From assembly GCA_030431525.1 (NCBI GenBank), contig JAUIJC010000004.1, positions 86,903-150,902 of the forward strand: a DNA stretch of 64,000 bases. The letters are read 5' to 3'. The translations under genes were made by a program, and so were the position numbers. Under the pieces are notes generated by a model, which saw only the letters and a program-made list of their open reading frames with translations, did no database searches and had not been told where the DNA came from. Source of the DNA: Bacteroidia bacterium. GTDB lineage: Bacteria > Bacteroidota > Bacteroidia > Cytophagales > JAAEPT01. Positions 37,856 through 46,508 of this stretch are shown here, piece after piece. Every line of letters starts with the position of its first letter. The stretch's first letter is position 1.

Positions 37856-40220
37856 TGAGGCTATCCTTGGTGGGTTGTGGATTTTTGAGAAAATGCTTTT
37901 CATAATCAGGAACGGCGGGCAGAACCTCACCCTCGCTTGGAATGGGTTGGATGATTTTGATTTCCTCTTCCAATTCTTCCCTTAAATCATCTGAAATGGT
38001 CCACTGATTCTTTTTTAGGATTGCTTCAATCATTTCCATGTCGGCAGGAAGGCTGTCAATGTATGATGGGCATGGAATCCATGTTCGCTTGAATTCCCCG
38101 AAATAGCTTTTCCTGAATTGCTTTTCCTTTTGAAGTGACGAGAAAAATTCCGCCCAGATAGGCATTGCTGTTTTAGCCCCTTGACCAAGTTTTGTGGATA
38201 GGTAGTGGATTCGTGGGTCATCGGCGCCTACCCAACAGCCCGCCAGAAGTTTTGGGGTATAACCGATGTACCAGCCATCCCTGTTTTCTTGGGATGTTCC
38301 TGTTTTTCCAGCCATTTGGGCACTGAATTTAAATTTTCGACGAAGTGAACCAGCGGTTCCGTTGTCCACGGTTTGGCGAAGCATCTCGTTGATTTGCCTT
38401 GCGTATTTTTTCTTCAGTACAGGCGTTGAGCTTGGCTTTGCTTCATAAATGACATTTCCTTGGGCATCCTCAATGCGTTGGATGACATGCGCTTTTTGAT
38501 ACTTTCCGTCATTGAGAAAAACCCCAAAGGCTGTGGTCATCTCCAATAAGGAAACCGAACCTGAGCCCAAACCAATCGAAGGGTCGGAAGGGAGGTATGA
38601 GCTGATGCCCATGGCTTTGGCAAGCTCAACTGTATTTTCCACGCCAGAGCGAATTGTGAGCTGGGCAGTGACGGTATTGACCGAACGAGCCAATCCACCT
38701 GCCATGGTATAATAGCCTTTGTATTCGCGGTTTACATTTCGTGGTGCCCAAGGCTTGTCCCCAGTTTCCTTACTTGGAAACTCAATGAGCGTGTCTGAAA
38801 ATAGACGACAAGGACTGATTCCTTGATTTAGTGCATTGGCATAGACTATTGGTTTAAAAACGGAACCAGTCTGTCTTTTGGCTTGCACATGGTCATAGGG
38901 ATAATGTTTGTGATAGATTCCACCCACATAGGCCAGCACCTCAAGGGAGGCAGGGTCAATGGCAACAAAGCTTGTTTGAAGCTGTGTGTGTTGGTGGATG
39001 ATGGAGTCATATACGCTCATGGTGGTGTCCCGTTCTCCATACAGATTGTCGAAGGTTTCGAAGGTGAGCTCAATCCGTTTGAGGCTGTCCAATGTCTTTT
39101 TGTAGTCTTTATCACCCTTATTGATTTTCGCAAACCAAGGATTTTCCATGACAATGGAATCCAGAGCGGACTTCCACTTTCGCTTGTTTTCAAAAATTTC
39201 GTCGTTAAGGACCCGTTGGTTACGAATCATGCGTTTGGCCACAGCCTTTTCTGCCATGGTTTGCAAGGCAGGATTTAGGGTGGTGTACACCTTGAGTCCG
39301 TCCGTAAACAGGTTGTAGCGAACTCCTCCCGTGTTTGAACTGTCCTCCAAAATCCGTTGGGCCTCATCAATGACGTATTCCGAAAAATAGGGGGCAACCC
39401 GCTCAAAGACGTGGGCTTTTTGGTAGTGAAGGATGATGGGTTTGTTGCGAAGGGTGTCGAAAGTATTGTCAGCCAAATAGCCATATTTGACCATTTGGGA
39501 GAGCACAATGTTTCGACGCTCTTGGGAGGCCTCTGGATGGAGGCGAGGATTGAACGTGGTGTTCGCCTTGAGCAAGCCAACCAAAGTGGCTGATTCAGAA
39601 AGGGTGAGTTCGCTGACGGATTTTGAGAAGAAGCGCCTTGATGCTACGCTTAATCCATAGGTATCTTCCCCAAAAGAAACGGTATTCAGATAGAGGACGA
39701 GAATCTCCTTTTTGTCATAAAGCTCTTCCAATCTGTGGGCAATGATGCACTCTTTCAGCTTGTTGATGGGCATCGAAAGCTTGCCGTGTTCCCCACGAGG
39801 AAAGAGGTTTTTGGCCAATTGCATGGTGATGGTGCTACCGCCTCCAGAGGAGCGTTTTCCTTGGAGCAGGCTTTTCCATACCACACGTTTAAGGCTTTTG
39901 TAGTCAATGCCTTCATGTTCATAAAAACGGATGTCTTCGGTGGCGACCAAGGCATCGATAAAGTGTTGCGGGATTTGTTCAAACGTGATGTTCGTTCGGT
40001 TTTCCTCAAAAATGCGTCCCAGCAACAAACTATCCTTCGAGAAGATTTCGGAAGCCTCGTGGTGTTCAATGCCCTGAAGGCGTGTGATGTCAGGCAGTTG
40101 ACCGTATTTGCCGTTTTTGACAGAATTAAAAAAGGAGTAGCCCGCCACTCCAATGATGAGAATGACGGATAGGAAAAAAAGTGCAGTGATTTTCAGCCAT
40201 TTGCGTCTTGTTGGACTCAT
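37794..40220 (-). CDS. Class A penicillin-binding protein (PBP1A-type)
   Basis: The 808-residue bifunctional enzyme polymerises and cross-links peptidoglycan. It has an N-terminal membrane helix (about 11-31), a GT51 glycosyltransferase domain with catalytic Glu95 in ATEDIRFYEHEG and GGSTITMQLAKNLF, and a transpeptidase domain with SVFK (Ser453-Lys456), SVN (Ser513) and KTG (639-641). The C-terminal extension is Pro/Lys rich and overlaps the 3' end of the convergent yraN gene. It is an intact single-gene unit. Confidence 0.95.
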   Translation of the reverse strand: MSPTRRKWLKITALFFLSVILIIGVAGYSFFNSVKNGKYGQLPDITRLQGIEHHEASEIFSKDSLLLGRIFEENRTNITFEQIPQHFIDALVATEDIRFYEHEGIDYKSLKRVVWKSLLQGKRSSGGGSTITMQLAKNLFPRGEHGKLSMPINKLKECIIAHRLEELYDKKEILVLYLNTVSFGEDTYGLSVASRRFFSKSVSELTLSESATLVGLLKANTTFNPRLHPEASQERRNIVLSQMVKYGYLADNTFDTLRNKPIILHYQKAHVFERVAPYFSEYVIDEAQRILEDSSNTGGVRYNLFTDGLKVYTTLNPALQTMAEKAVAKRMIRNQRVLNDEIFENKRKWKSALDSIVMENPWFAKINKGDKDYKKTLDSLKRIELTFETFDNLYGERDTTMSVYDSIIHQHTQLQTSFVAIDPASLEVLAYVGGIYHKHYPYDHVQAKRQTGSVFKPIVYANALNQGISPCRLFSDTLIEFPSKETGDKPWAPRNVNREYKGYYTMAGGLARSVNTVTAQLTIRSGVENTVELAKAMGISSYLPSDPSIGLGSGSVSLLEMTTAFGVFLNDGKYQKAHVIQRIEDAQGNVIYEAKPSSTPVLKKKYARQINEMLRQTVDNGTAGSLRRKFKFSAQMAGKTGTSQENRDGWYIGYTPKLLAGCWVGADDPRIHYLSTKLGQGAKTAMPIWAEFFSSLQKEKQFRKSYFGEFKRTWIPCPSYIDSLPADMEMIEAILKKNQWTISDDLREELEEEIKIIQPIPSEGEVLPAVPDYEKHFLKNPQPTKDSLIKKHPQDASTPPALDSIAPQ

Positions 40221-40300
40221 TGCTCCCGCTTTATGGAGAGAAACGATGAGAACATTTCACGGGGTATGGGCTGAAAGGAAATCTTCGATGAACTAAACGA

Positions 40301-40349
40301 AAACATCCCCAAAGGAGGAGTTTGTTGTTCCAATCCTTTGGGGATGTTT
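40301..40349 (-). terminator. Terminator downstream of the MORN/YwqK-like gene
   Basis: A perfect 16-bp stem (AAACATCCCCAAAGGA and complement) with an 17-nt loop is followed on the minus strand by TTTTCGTTT. It lies about 50 bp after the stop of the leftward gene at 40402. Confidence 0.85.
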
Positions 40350-40401
40350 AAGAAGAAATTTGAATGATGGAGCTTCAGTGATTATGAGAAAATCACGGGG
40401 C

Positions 40402-41328
40402 CTACTTTTTCTTTTTCTTCTTTTTGTCCTCGACTTCCTTGTCGTAAATCACCTTTCCGTTTTCATCCCATTCCATCTGGACATAGGGCTCAAAGGTCTC
40501 CTTCAATGGGTCTTTGGGGTACATGGTGATTTTCTTGCGGAAATGGGAGCGCTTGCCGTGGTAGTATTCCGTCCATCTTCCAGCTTTCATACCGTGGACG
40601 TATTCACCTTCTTCCTTAACCTTTCCATTCTCGAAGAAATAAAGGTAGGTGCCATGTTTCTCGCCATTTACGATTGGGATGACTTCCTTGATTTTCTCCT
40701 TTTTTGGGTCGTAGAAGGTGATTTCCGAATCCTTGGGCCAGCCGTGGTAATATTTCTCCTTTTTGAGGAGATCTTGCTCTACATAGATGGAATCTTGGTA
40801 GTCAGGATCCTTTTTCTTGAACTGAACATCCTTTGCCTTGGCATAGACCTCCCAGCGAGCATGTTTGGTGCCCAAGTAAAACACGCCATTGACCGTGGTG
40901 TTCCCCCCAACGGTTTCCTTGTAAGGGCCGTGAAGTAAGCGGTAACGTTCCACTTCGTCAGACTTGATTCGCTGTTTTTTTACAATTTTTTGGCGTTGTA
41001 AATCATACCAAAAAACGTCTTGGGCATAGATGCTCGGTTCCTCAGGATTCTTCACGTAATGAAACAGGGTGATTTTCTCATTACTGCCATAGCCATCACG
41101 CAGGAACATCCGACGGGTTTTTATGCCGTAATAGACCTTTCGCTTCGGCTTTTTCTTCTTGAATTCCTTGGGTTCTTTCTTTTGTTCCTCCTCCAAAAGC
41201 ATAGGATCCACGTCGTTAGAAAAACGCAGGTATTTGTCTTTTTTTGGAGGGGCAGTGGTGCTATCTGTTTGTGCAAAAGCGCCCTGAAGGGCAAAGAATA
41301 GGCAAAACAATAAAAGCAGATTTCTCAT
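40402..41328 (-). CDS. Secreted protein with MORN/YwqK-like repeats
   Basis: The 308-residue product has a signal peptide (cleavage near GAFAQ, about residue 20), a Lys/Glu-rich segment (about 47-65) and a beta-hairpin repeat region whose best part, NGEKHGTYLYFFENGKVKEE, matches MORN/YwqK-type repeats. It ends in a run of seven lysines. YwqK-like repeats are named after a Bacillus antitoxin, but in Bacteroidota most such proteins are secreted and unrelated to toxin control; no toxin gene is adjacent. Function unknown. Confidence 0.78.
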   Translation of the reverse strand: MRNLLLLFCLFFALQGAFAQTDSTTAPPKKDKYLRFSNDVDPMLLEEEQKKEPKEFKKKKPKRKVYYGIKTRRMFLRDGYGSNEKITLFHYVKNPEEPSIYAQDVFWYDLQRQKIVKKQRIKSDEVERYRLLHGPYKETVGGNTTVNGVFYLGTKHARWEVYAKAKDVQFKKKDPDYQDSIYVEQDLLKKEKYYHGWPKDSEITFYDPKKEKIKEVIPIVNGEKHGTYLYFFENGKVKEEGEYVHGMKAGRWTEYYHGKRSHFRKKITMYPKDPLKETFEPYVQMEWDENGKVIYDKEVEDKKKKKKK

Positions 41329-41482
41329 GGGTGAAAGATACGGGTAATGCGTTTTGGGTGCAACGGCCTCCCAACGAAGATTTTTTTTAGAAGTCGAATC
41401 CTAAGGCCAATGTTTTTCGTCTTAAGAAATATCAAAACCCCTGACCATCAGGTCATTTTTCGGGGTGGGAGATTTTAGGACA

Positions 41483-42397
41483 ATGCCTATGAACGGTCAA
41501 ACAAAAAATATTCGCCTTAAAGACAGCTTCGGAGAATTCTTCTCTTGGTGGTCATTTTTTCTTAGTAATGGGCTATTGGAGCCGTTTACAGCGCTTTTTG
41601 CTTTTGTGCGACTGGCCCTCAGGTCGCCACACCTCTTTTTCTGTCGGGATAAGGAACGAAAAAGAATAGTGAATAAGTATTCGGCCAATGCATTAGATGA
41701 CATGGAGCAACGTCTTCGAGTGAATCCAGTGCTCAGGGCCTTCCAAAAACAGTCTGTCCTTTGTGATGTGGAACAAGAGCTGGTCGATGTCTTTCTGGAA
41801 AGCTCACGAGCCGAATGGAACTACCTGAAAGGCCGTTGGCATTCGAGGAATGAGTTCCGTCCACTCTCAGGAGAAATGGTTGGACTTATCGGCCTCAGAA
41901 TTCTAACACAGGGCGACGGCCGTTTGTTCGAAAAGTTCAAGAAGGAGGCGATGAGCATGGGCAGTGCTTTCCAAAAAGTGCAATTGCTTTCTGAGTCAGA
42001 AGGGAATTTTGAGCGTTTGGGCAGGCTCTTTTTCCGAGGTCAAAACCTGTTGCTTATCAATGAGCGCAATAAAGAGGAGTTGGTTGCTGATATCCGCGCT
42101 GATTTCCGAGAGGCAGCCAGAATGTTGAACCGCATTCCTGAAAATGTTCGATTCGCTGTTCATTTGGCTTATGCCTACCATTTGGCATTATTCGACAAGA
42201 TTATTAAAACCCCAGCAGTCTTAGTAAAGGATACAGAGTTCCGTCTTGGCTTTTGGGAAAAGTGGCGTGTGCTGATGGTGGTTTGGAGTTATGTGAAGTG
42301 GAAATCGTTCTGGCGCGATCTCTTCAATCGCGAGAAAAGGGTTCACCTGAAAAAACCTGAAAAGATTATTGTTCCTCCGAAGGGGAGGGTGGAGTAG
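41483..42397 (+). CDS. Phytoene/squalene synthase-like protein lacking both Asp-rich catalytic motifs
   Basis: The 304-residue product aligns by eye over most of its length with Bacteroidota phytoene synthases: AFVRLA near the N-terminus, RLRVNPVLRAFQ, VEQELVDVFL, VGLIGLRI, GSAFQKVQLL, ADIRADFREAARML, and RIPENVRFAVHLAYAYHL followed by LFDKI. These enzymes condense isoprenoid diphosphates using two aspartate-rich Mg2+ motifs. The first (normally DEIVD after FVRLA) reads LRSPHLF here, and the second (normally NFLRDLNAD after FQKV) reads QLLSESEGN. Both sets of metal-binding aspartates are therefore absent, so it is probably a catalytically inactive paralogue. The start could also be GTG 41465 or ATG 41489. 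No carotenoid genes are adjacent. Confidence 0.8.
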   Translation: MPMNGQTKNIRLKDSFGEFFSWWSFFLSNGLLEPFTALFAFVRLALRSPHLFFCRDKERKRIVNKYSANALDDMEQRLRVNPVLRAFQKQSVLCDVEQELVDVFLESSRAEWNYLKGRWHSRNEFRPLSGEMVGLIGLRILTQGDGRLFEKFKKEAMSMGSAFQKVQLLSESEGNFERLGRLFFRGQNLLLINERNKEELVADIRADFREAARMLNRIPENVRFAVHLAYAYHLALFDKIIKTPAVLVKDTEFRLGFWEKWRVLMVVWSYVKWKSFWRDLFNREKRVHLKKPEKIIVPPKGRVE

Positions 42398-42443
42398 TGT
42401 TTCGCGACGTTGGGGATTTTTGGGGAGGTATATTGATAGACAC

Positions 42444-42488
42444 AAAGGACTGAAGTCCTTTGCTATGGAGAATCGCCCTTTCAGGGCT
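42444..42488. repeat. Two-hairpin intergenic repeat, copy 2
   Basis: The hairpins are AAAGGACTGAAGTCCTTT (42444-42461) and CGCCCTTTCAGGGCT (42474-42488), separated by 12 nt. It is close to copy 1 at 28334 in the shared GGACTGAAGTCC core and linker length. Confidence 0.85.
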
Positions 42489-42537
42489 ACTACTTCAGAG
42501 CCTTTTTGGGGGCATTTTCTCCTTCGTTATCAACAAT

Positions 42538-42572
42538 AAAGGGATGAAATCTATCGTAGATTTCATCCCTTT
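42538..42572. terminator. Bidirectional terminator between the phytoene-synthase-like gene and mlaF
   Basis: A perfect 15-bp stem (AAAGGGATGAAATCT and complement) with a 5-nt loop lies between the two convergent genes. Confidence 0.85.
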
Positions 42573-42597
42573 ATTGTGTTGGGTTAATTCCTTTTAC

Positions 42598-43338
42598 TCA
42601 GCTTTTCAGCTTTCTGATCAACTCGCTGGAGAACAGGAATTCTTGGAGTTCTTTACAGTCGGTGTCCAAGATGTTGTCTTTGTTTCCCTCCCAAAGTTTG
42701 TGGCCTTGGCAGAGATACATGATGTGGTCTCCAATGCCCATCACCGAGTTCATATCGTGGGTAACCACAACCGTAGTCATATTGAATTCTTGGGTGATAT
42801 CCTGAATCAGCTCGTCAATGGTAATGGCCGTTTGTGGGTCAAGACCAGAGTTTGGTTCATCGCAGAACAAATACTTAGGGTTCATCACAATGGCTCGCGC
42901 AATGCCCACACGCTTTTGCATGCCACCACTAATCTCCGAGGGCATTAAAGAACCTGCTTTGTCCAAGCTTACACGCTCCAAGCAGTATTGAGCCCTTTCG
43001 GCTCGCTCTTGTGGTGACATCTTGGTGAACATCTTCAAGGGAAACATGACGTTTTCCAAGACGGTCATCGAGTCAAAAAGGGCACTTCCTTGGAAGAGCA
43101 TCCCGATTTCACGTCGGATTTCTTGAATGGCAGCGGGCTTTGAAAAGTCACGGCCGTCATAAAGGATTTCACCTTCGTCGGGCTGGATAAGGCCTACAAT
43201 ATTTTTCAGCAACACACTTTTACCCGTACCACTGGAACCGATAATGAGGTTGCTTTTCCCTTGGTAAAACTTTCCGCTGATGCCTTTGAGCACCTCCTTG
43301 CCGCTAAAGGCCTTCTTGATGTTGTTGATTTCAATCAT
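42598..43338 (-). CDS. mlaF: ABC transporter ATP-binding protein MlaF
   Basis: The 246-residue ATPase has a Walker A (GSSGTGKSVLLK), Q loop (MLFQGSALFDSMTV, with the Mla-type GALFDS pattern), ABC signature (SEISGGMQKRVGIARAI), Walker B (YLFCDEPNSGLDP) and H loop (VVVTHDM). It energises retrograde phospholipid transport between outer and inner membrane with MlaE. It is 27 bp downstream of mlaE and ends the unit. The substrate-binding MCE gene mlaD is not adjacent. Confidence 0.93.
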   Translation of the reverse strand: MIEINNIKKAFSGKEVLKGISGKFYQGKSNLIIGSSGTGKSVLLKNIVGLIQPDEGEILYDGRDFSKPAAIQEIRREIGMLFQGSALFDSMTVLENVMFPLKMFTKMSPQERAERAQYCLERVSLDKAGSLMPSEISGGMQKRVGIARAIVMNPKYLFCDEPNSGLDPQTAITIDELIQDITQEFNMTTVVVTHDMNSVMGIGDHIMYLCQGHKLWEGNKDNILDTDCKELQEFLFSSELIRKLKS

Positions 43339-43365
43339 CCTGCACGTAGTCTGTCCTCAGTGGAA

Positions 43366-44097
43366 TTAATTGAGAAGGAGTTGCGCCAATAGATAGTCAG
43401 CCAGTAGAACGGAAATACAGCTATTGGTTACCGCTTGTGTACTGGCTTGTCCCACTTCCAAGGCACCTCCGCGGGTATAGTAACCCTTAAAGGAAGAGAT
43501 GGTAGAAATCAGGAAGGCGAATACTACCGACTTGATTAGGGCGAATGGGACGTTGAAGGGAATAAAGTCGTATTGGATGCCGTAAAGGAAGTCGTGGCTG
43601 TTAATCACGCCTGTGATGGTGCCCGCCAAGTATCCGCCAGAAATCGAAAGGAAAGCGGCGAGCACGACCAACATCGGAATCATCACGACTGCGGCCATCA
43701 GTTTTGGCAACACCAAGTAGGACGAGGCGTTGATGCCCATTACTTCCAAAGCATCAATTTGCTCGGTGACGCGCATGGTGCCTAGCTGGCCAGCAATGTG
43801 TGAGCCGACTTTACCAGACAGTACAATACAGGTAATGGTTGGGGCCAGTTCCAGTACGGTCATGTCCCGAACAATGGTACTGATGATGTAGTTGGGGATG
43901 ACAGGGCTGACCATGTTGTAGGCCGTCTGCACACAGGTTACAGCACCGATAAACATGGCGACAATGCCGACAATGAACAGGGAGTTCACTCCAATTTGGA
44001 TGCACTCCTCAAAAAACTGTTCGAGGTACACTTGGAAGCGTTCACGTTTTTTGAACAGTCCTCCCAGAAATATCAGGTATTTACCCAAGCTAATCAT
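43366..44097 (-). CDS. mlaE: ABC transporter permease MlaE
   Basis: The 243-residue membrane protein has five or six helices and the MlaE family pattern: TCVQTAYNM, the ELAPTITCIVLSGKVGSHIAGQLG-type loop (split here as ELAPTITCIVLSG and KVGSHIAGQLG), LGTMRVTEQIDALEVMGI and the PKLMAAVVMIPML segment. It forms the inner-membrane channel of the Mla lipid transporter. It precedes mlaF in one transcript and is divergent from an SDR gene. Confidence 0.93.
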   Translation of the reverse strand: MISLGKYLIFLGGLFKKRERFQVYLEQFFEECIQIGVNSLFIVGIVAMFIGAVTCVQTAYNMVSPVIPNYIISTIVRDMTVLELAPTITCIVLSGKVGSHIAGQLGTMRVTEQIDALEVMGINASSYLVLPKLMAAVVMIPMLVVLAAFLSISGGYLAGTITGVINSHDFLYGIQYDFIPFNVPFALIKSVVFAFLISTISSFKGYYTRGGALEVGQASTQAVTNSCISVLLADYLLAQLLLN

Positions 44098-44207
44098 AGG
44101 AAGGCAAATATGGGGAAATTTGGAGGAACAACCGAAAGCGGAGGGGAATGCTCTTTCAAAAGTCCTTATTTTCGGGGCGAAATCATGTCGAATCTGATTG
44201 TTTTCAA

Positions 44208-44915
44208 ATGAATAAGTTGCTTGTAGTAACAGGAGGAAGCCGCGGAATTGGAAGGGCCATCGCCGAGAAGTTTGCTTCCCAAGGTTTTGATGTGGTCACC
44301 TGTGGCCGAAAACAAGGGGATTTGGACCATCTGGCTGACAGCCTTCGCCAAATCAATCCAGACTGTAAAGTCTATACCCAGCAAAGCGACCTTTCCAAGC
44401 GAGAGGAAGTGACCGCCTTTGTGGATTTCGTGAAAGGTTTGGACAGAGATGTTGAGGTGTTGGTAAACAATACAGGTGTCTTTTTGCCAGGACAAATATT
44501 GGGAGAGGACGAAGGGATCATGGAGCTCACCATGCAGACCAACCTTTACAGCGCTTATCACATTGTTCGTGGGTTGGTGCCGAGAATGGTGGAAAAGAAG
44601 GCGGGTTATGTCTTCAATATCTGCTCTACTGCAAGTATCCAGTCCTACATCAACGGCGGTTCCTACTGCATCTCCAAACATGCCATGCTCGGTATGAACA
44701 AGGGATTGCGGGAGGAGCTCAAGGAGCACGATGTGAAAGTGACTGCTGTCCTTCCAGGTCCAACGCTGACTTCTAGCTGGGATGGCGTCGATTTGCCTCC
44801 TGAGCGTTTTATCAAGCCAGAGGACGTGGCTGAAACAGTTTTTGCCACCTATTCGCTTTCGCCATACACGGTGGTTGAAGAGTTGTTGATTCGCCCGCAG
44901 TTGGGGGATCTTTGA
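44208..44915 (+). CDS. Short-chain dehydrogenase/reductase
   Basis: The 235-residue product is a classical SDR: cofactor motif TGGSRGIG near residue 8, NNTG (NAG-like) at about 87, the catalytic Ser in NICSTAS and the Tyr-x3-Lys in YCISKHAM. It reduces or oxidises a carbonyl/alcohol with NAD(P)(H); substrate unknown. ATG 44208 is preferred over an in-frame Met 20 codons upstream because it puts the nucleotide motif at the usual position. A MaoC hydratase follows after the repeat hairpin, so a fatty-acid-like role is possible. Confidence 0.9.
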   Translation: MNKLLVVTGGSRGIGRAIAEKFASQGFDVVTCGRKQGDLDHLADSLRQINPDCKVYTQQSDLSKREEVTAFVDFVKGLDRDVEVLVNNTGVFLPGQILGEDEGIMELTMQTNLYSAYHIVRGLVPRMVEKKAGYVFNICSTASIQSYINGGSYCISKHAMLGMNKGLREELKEHDVKVTAVLPGPTLTSSWDGVDLPPERFIKPEDVAETVFATYSLSPYTVVEELLIRPQLGDL

Positions 44916-44934
44916 TTTGAATATTGAGTATTTG

Positions 44935-45010
44935 GTATCAAGACACAAGACACAAGACACAAGACACAAGTATCAAGATGTGCATGCGTCTTGAGTCTTG
45001 ATACTTGCGT
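44935..45010. repeat. Heptamer-repeat hairpin between the SDR and MaoC genes
   Basis: The left arm contains four tandem copies of the heptamer ACACAAG (about 44944-44971) flanked by TATCAAG words; the right arm (44988-45010, TCTTGAGTCTTGATACTTG) is the inverted counterpart. Together they form a hairpin around TGTGCATGCG. Confidence 0.8.
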
Positions 45011-45036
45011 CCTTTTAGACCATTAAGAAAAAAACA

Positions 45037-45447
45037 ATGACCTACGAAGAACTAAACATCGGCGCCTCGGAAAGCTACACCAAGGTGATTACTCGCGAAA
45101 TGGTGCAGCAATTCGCTGAAATCTCCGGCGACACCAACCCTGTGCATTTGGACGAGGAATACGCCAAAGGCACCATTTTCAAGGAGAATATCGCTCACGG
45201 CATTTTGGTGACGGGATTGATCTCAAGGGTGTTGGGTTGCCAGCTTCCAGGATACGGCGCCATCTATATGGCCCAGTCCGTGAAATTTCTCCGTCCAGTG
45301 AAAATCGGTGATGAGATTACCGCTACCGTTGAGGTGATTGCTAAAGAAGACAAGAAAAAGACGGTGACTTTGAAAACTACTTGCAAGAACCAGTTGGGCA
45401 AGGTGGTGATTGATGGAGAGGCGACAGTGATGCCTCCGAAGGCTTGA
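45037..45447 (+). CDS. MaoC family (R)-specific enoyl-CoA hydratase-like protein
   Basis: The 136-residue hot-dog-fold protein has the hydratase-2 motif FAEISGDTNPVHLDEEYA with catalytic Asp and His, followed by ENIAHGILVTGLISRVLG. PhaJ-type enzymes hydrate trans-2-enoyl-CoA to (R)-3-hydroxyacyl-CoA; related MaoC proteins act on other acyl thioesters. The length is typical of single-domain PhaJ. It ends in a strong terminator. Confidence 0.92.
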   Translation: MTYEELNIGASESYTKVITREMVQQFAEISGDTNPVHLDEEYAKGTIFKENIAHGILVTGLISRVLGCQLPGYGAIYMAQSVKFLRPVKIGDEITATVEVIAKEDKKKTVTLKTTCKNQLGKVVIDGEATVMPPKA

Positions 45448-45470
45448 GTTAAGGGAAATTGACAATATTA

Positions 45471-45516
45471 AAAAACACCCGCAGTAGATCATTGTTGTTC
45501 AGCTGCGGGTGTTTTT
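45471..45516 (+). terminator. Terminator after the MaoC gene
   Basis: A perfect 14-bp stem (AAAAACACCCGCAG and complement) with an 18-nt loop ends in five T residues, about 25 bp after the stop codon. Confidence 0.92.
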
Positions 45517-45559
45517 GTTAAGGTTCTATTGAAAGGAGTTCATTTCATTGGCTCTTAAC

Positions 45560-46174
45560 TCATAATCCGTCAATAAAGCATTCAAAATAGGGACGTTCCC
45601 TATGAATTGCTTGGACATCATAATCATCGGGATATTCAAAGAATGGAACTTGATGGGGTCTCAATTCCCCTGATTTTGACAAATAAGAATGATTAATGAT
45701 TTCTTCAATATCGGTTCCACTATATCCTTCGGGCATTTGAAAAAATTCTGTTCGGAATGACGTTCCAAATCCGAATACTTTTCCATCAGTCATTTTGGCT
45801 ACAAAACCTGTCCATGCCATGGTTGTTTCTCCCTTAATAGTATCCAGTATTTTTTGAGGAAACGCAAATGGACTTTTTTTAATAGAGTCAATATCAAAAT
45901 CATTGATTTTGTTTCCATTGGTTACGAAGAGTTTGACAATATCTCGATAATTGTTCCTGTCATTTCCCCAATTAAAAATACCGGTTCTAGATTTCTCTTC
46001 TCTAAGCCGTTTTATCGCCTGATCAACTATTCTGCTAGGATTTCGAAAGATAACGGCGGGAAGATATGTGCCATCCTTTAAATAGACAGAGGCTCTATAT
46101 CCTAAACCAAATTGTCGGTCCTCAATAGGGGATGCTTCTGATTTTAGGAATGAAATAATTTCTTCAGTAGTCAT
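45560..46174 (-). CDS. Uncharacterised protein
   Basis: The 204-residue product has no signal peptide or membrane helix and no family I recognise. It has mixed alpha/beta composition, with aromatic-rich segments TMAWTGFVAKMTDGKVFGFG and PYFECFIDGL, somewhat like immunity or SMI1/YwqJ-like cytosolic proteins, but no diagnostic motif. Its A+T content is clearly higher than that of the neighbouring ect and mla genes, and it is isolated between terminators, which suggests acquired DNA. No function is proposed. Confidence 0.65.
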   Translation of the reverse strand: MTTEEIISFLKSEASPIEDRQFGLGYRASVYLKDGTYLPAVIFRNPSRIVDQAIKRLREEKSRTGIFNWGNDRNNYRDIVKLFVTNGNKINDFDIDSIKKSPFAFPQKILDTIKGETTMAWTGFVAKMTDGKVFGFGTSFRTEFFQMPEGYSGTDIEEIINHSYLSKSGELRPHQVPFFEYPDDYDVQAIHRERPYFECFIDGL

Positions 46175-46237
46175 TTATTAACAGGAATATTAAATCCCAT
46201 TTGTATTTAGAAGGTCAAATTACCCAAAATCTAATGC

Positions 46238-46272
46238 AGCCCGAAACCCACCCAGGTTCTCGGGCTTTTTTA
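46238..46272 (+). terminator. Orphan terminator-like hairpin
   Basis: AGCCCGA / TCGGGCT stem followed by a run of T residues on the plus strand. No rightward gene lies between the MaoC terminator and this site, so it may belong to an unannotated transcript or be a relic. The rest of the spacer 46175-46508 shows no convincing gene. Confidence 0.6.
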
Positions 46273-46444
46273 TGCCCTAAGCGTTTGTCTATCAATAGGG
46301 GAGCTGGAGAAGCGTTAATAGAGAAGTCTGATTAGGAAAATGTTGTTACATGCAGTGCTTTAGTGGTTGTGGTACAGTGGGTTATGTGGTGTGTTTCTTT
46401 GAAGGGAAATAGGTTAGGAAAGTGGGGGAAGCAGAGCCGTCGGC

Positions 46445-46475
46445 TTTGTATTACGCTACATAATCATTTACTTTG
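46445..46475 (+). promoter_or_regulatory. Candidate promoter of the ectoine operon
   Basis: TTTG (46445-46448) and TTACTTTG (46468-46475; one mismatch to TAnnTTTG) are separated by 19 bp, the Bacteroidota spacing. The predicted start would be about 25-30 nt before the marR ATG at 46509. Confidence 0.4.
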
Positions 46476-46508
46476 CAAATATTACAGCGCTGAAATATAT
46501 TGTTTTGA

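Noticed and set aside
40402..41328. Interpretation as a YwqK antitoxin of a toxin-antitoxin system
   Set aside because: The protein is secreted, longer than the antitoxin and has no adjacent toxin gene; only the repeat resembles YwqK.
44944..44971. Possible CRISPR-like array
   Set aside because: It is a tandem heptamer without spacers and there are no cas genes.
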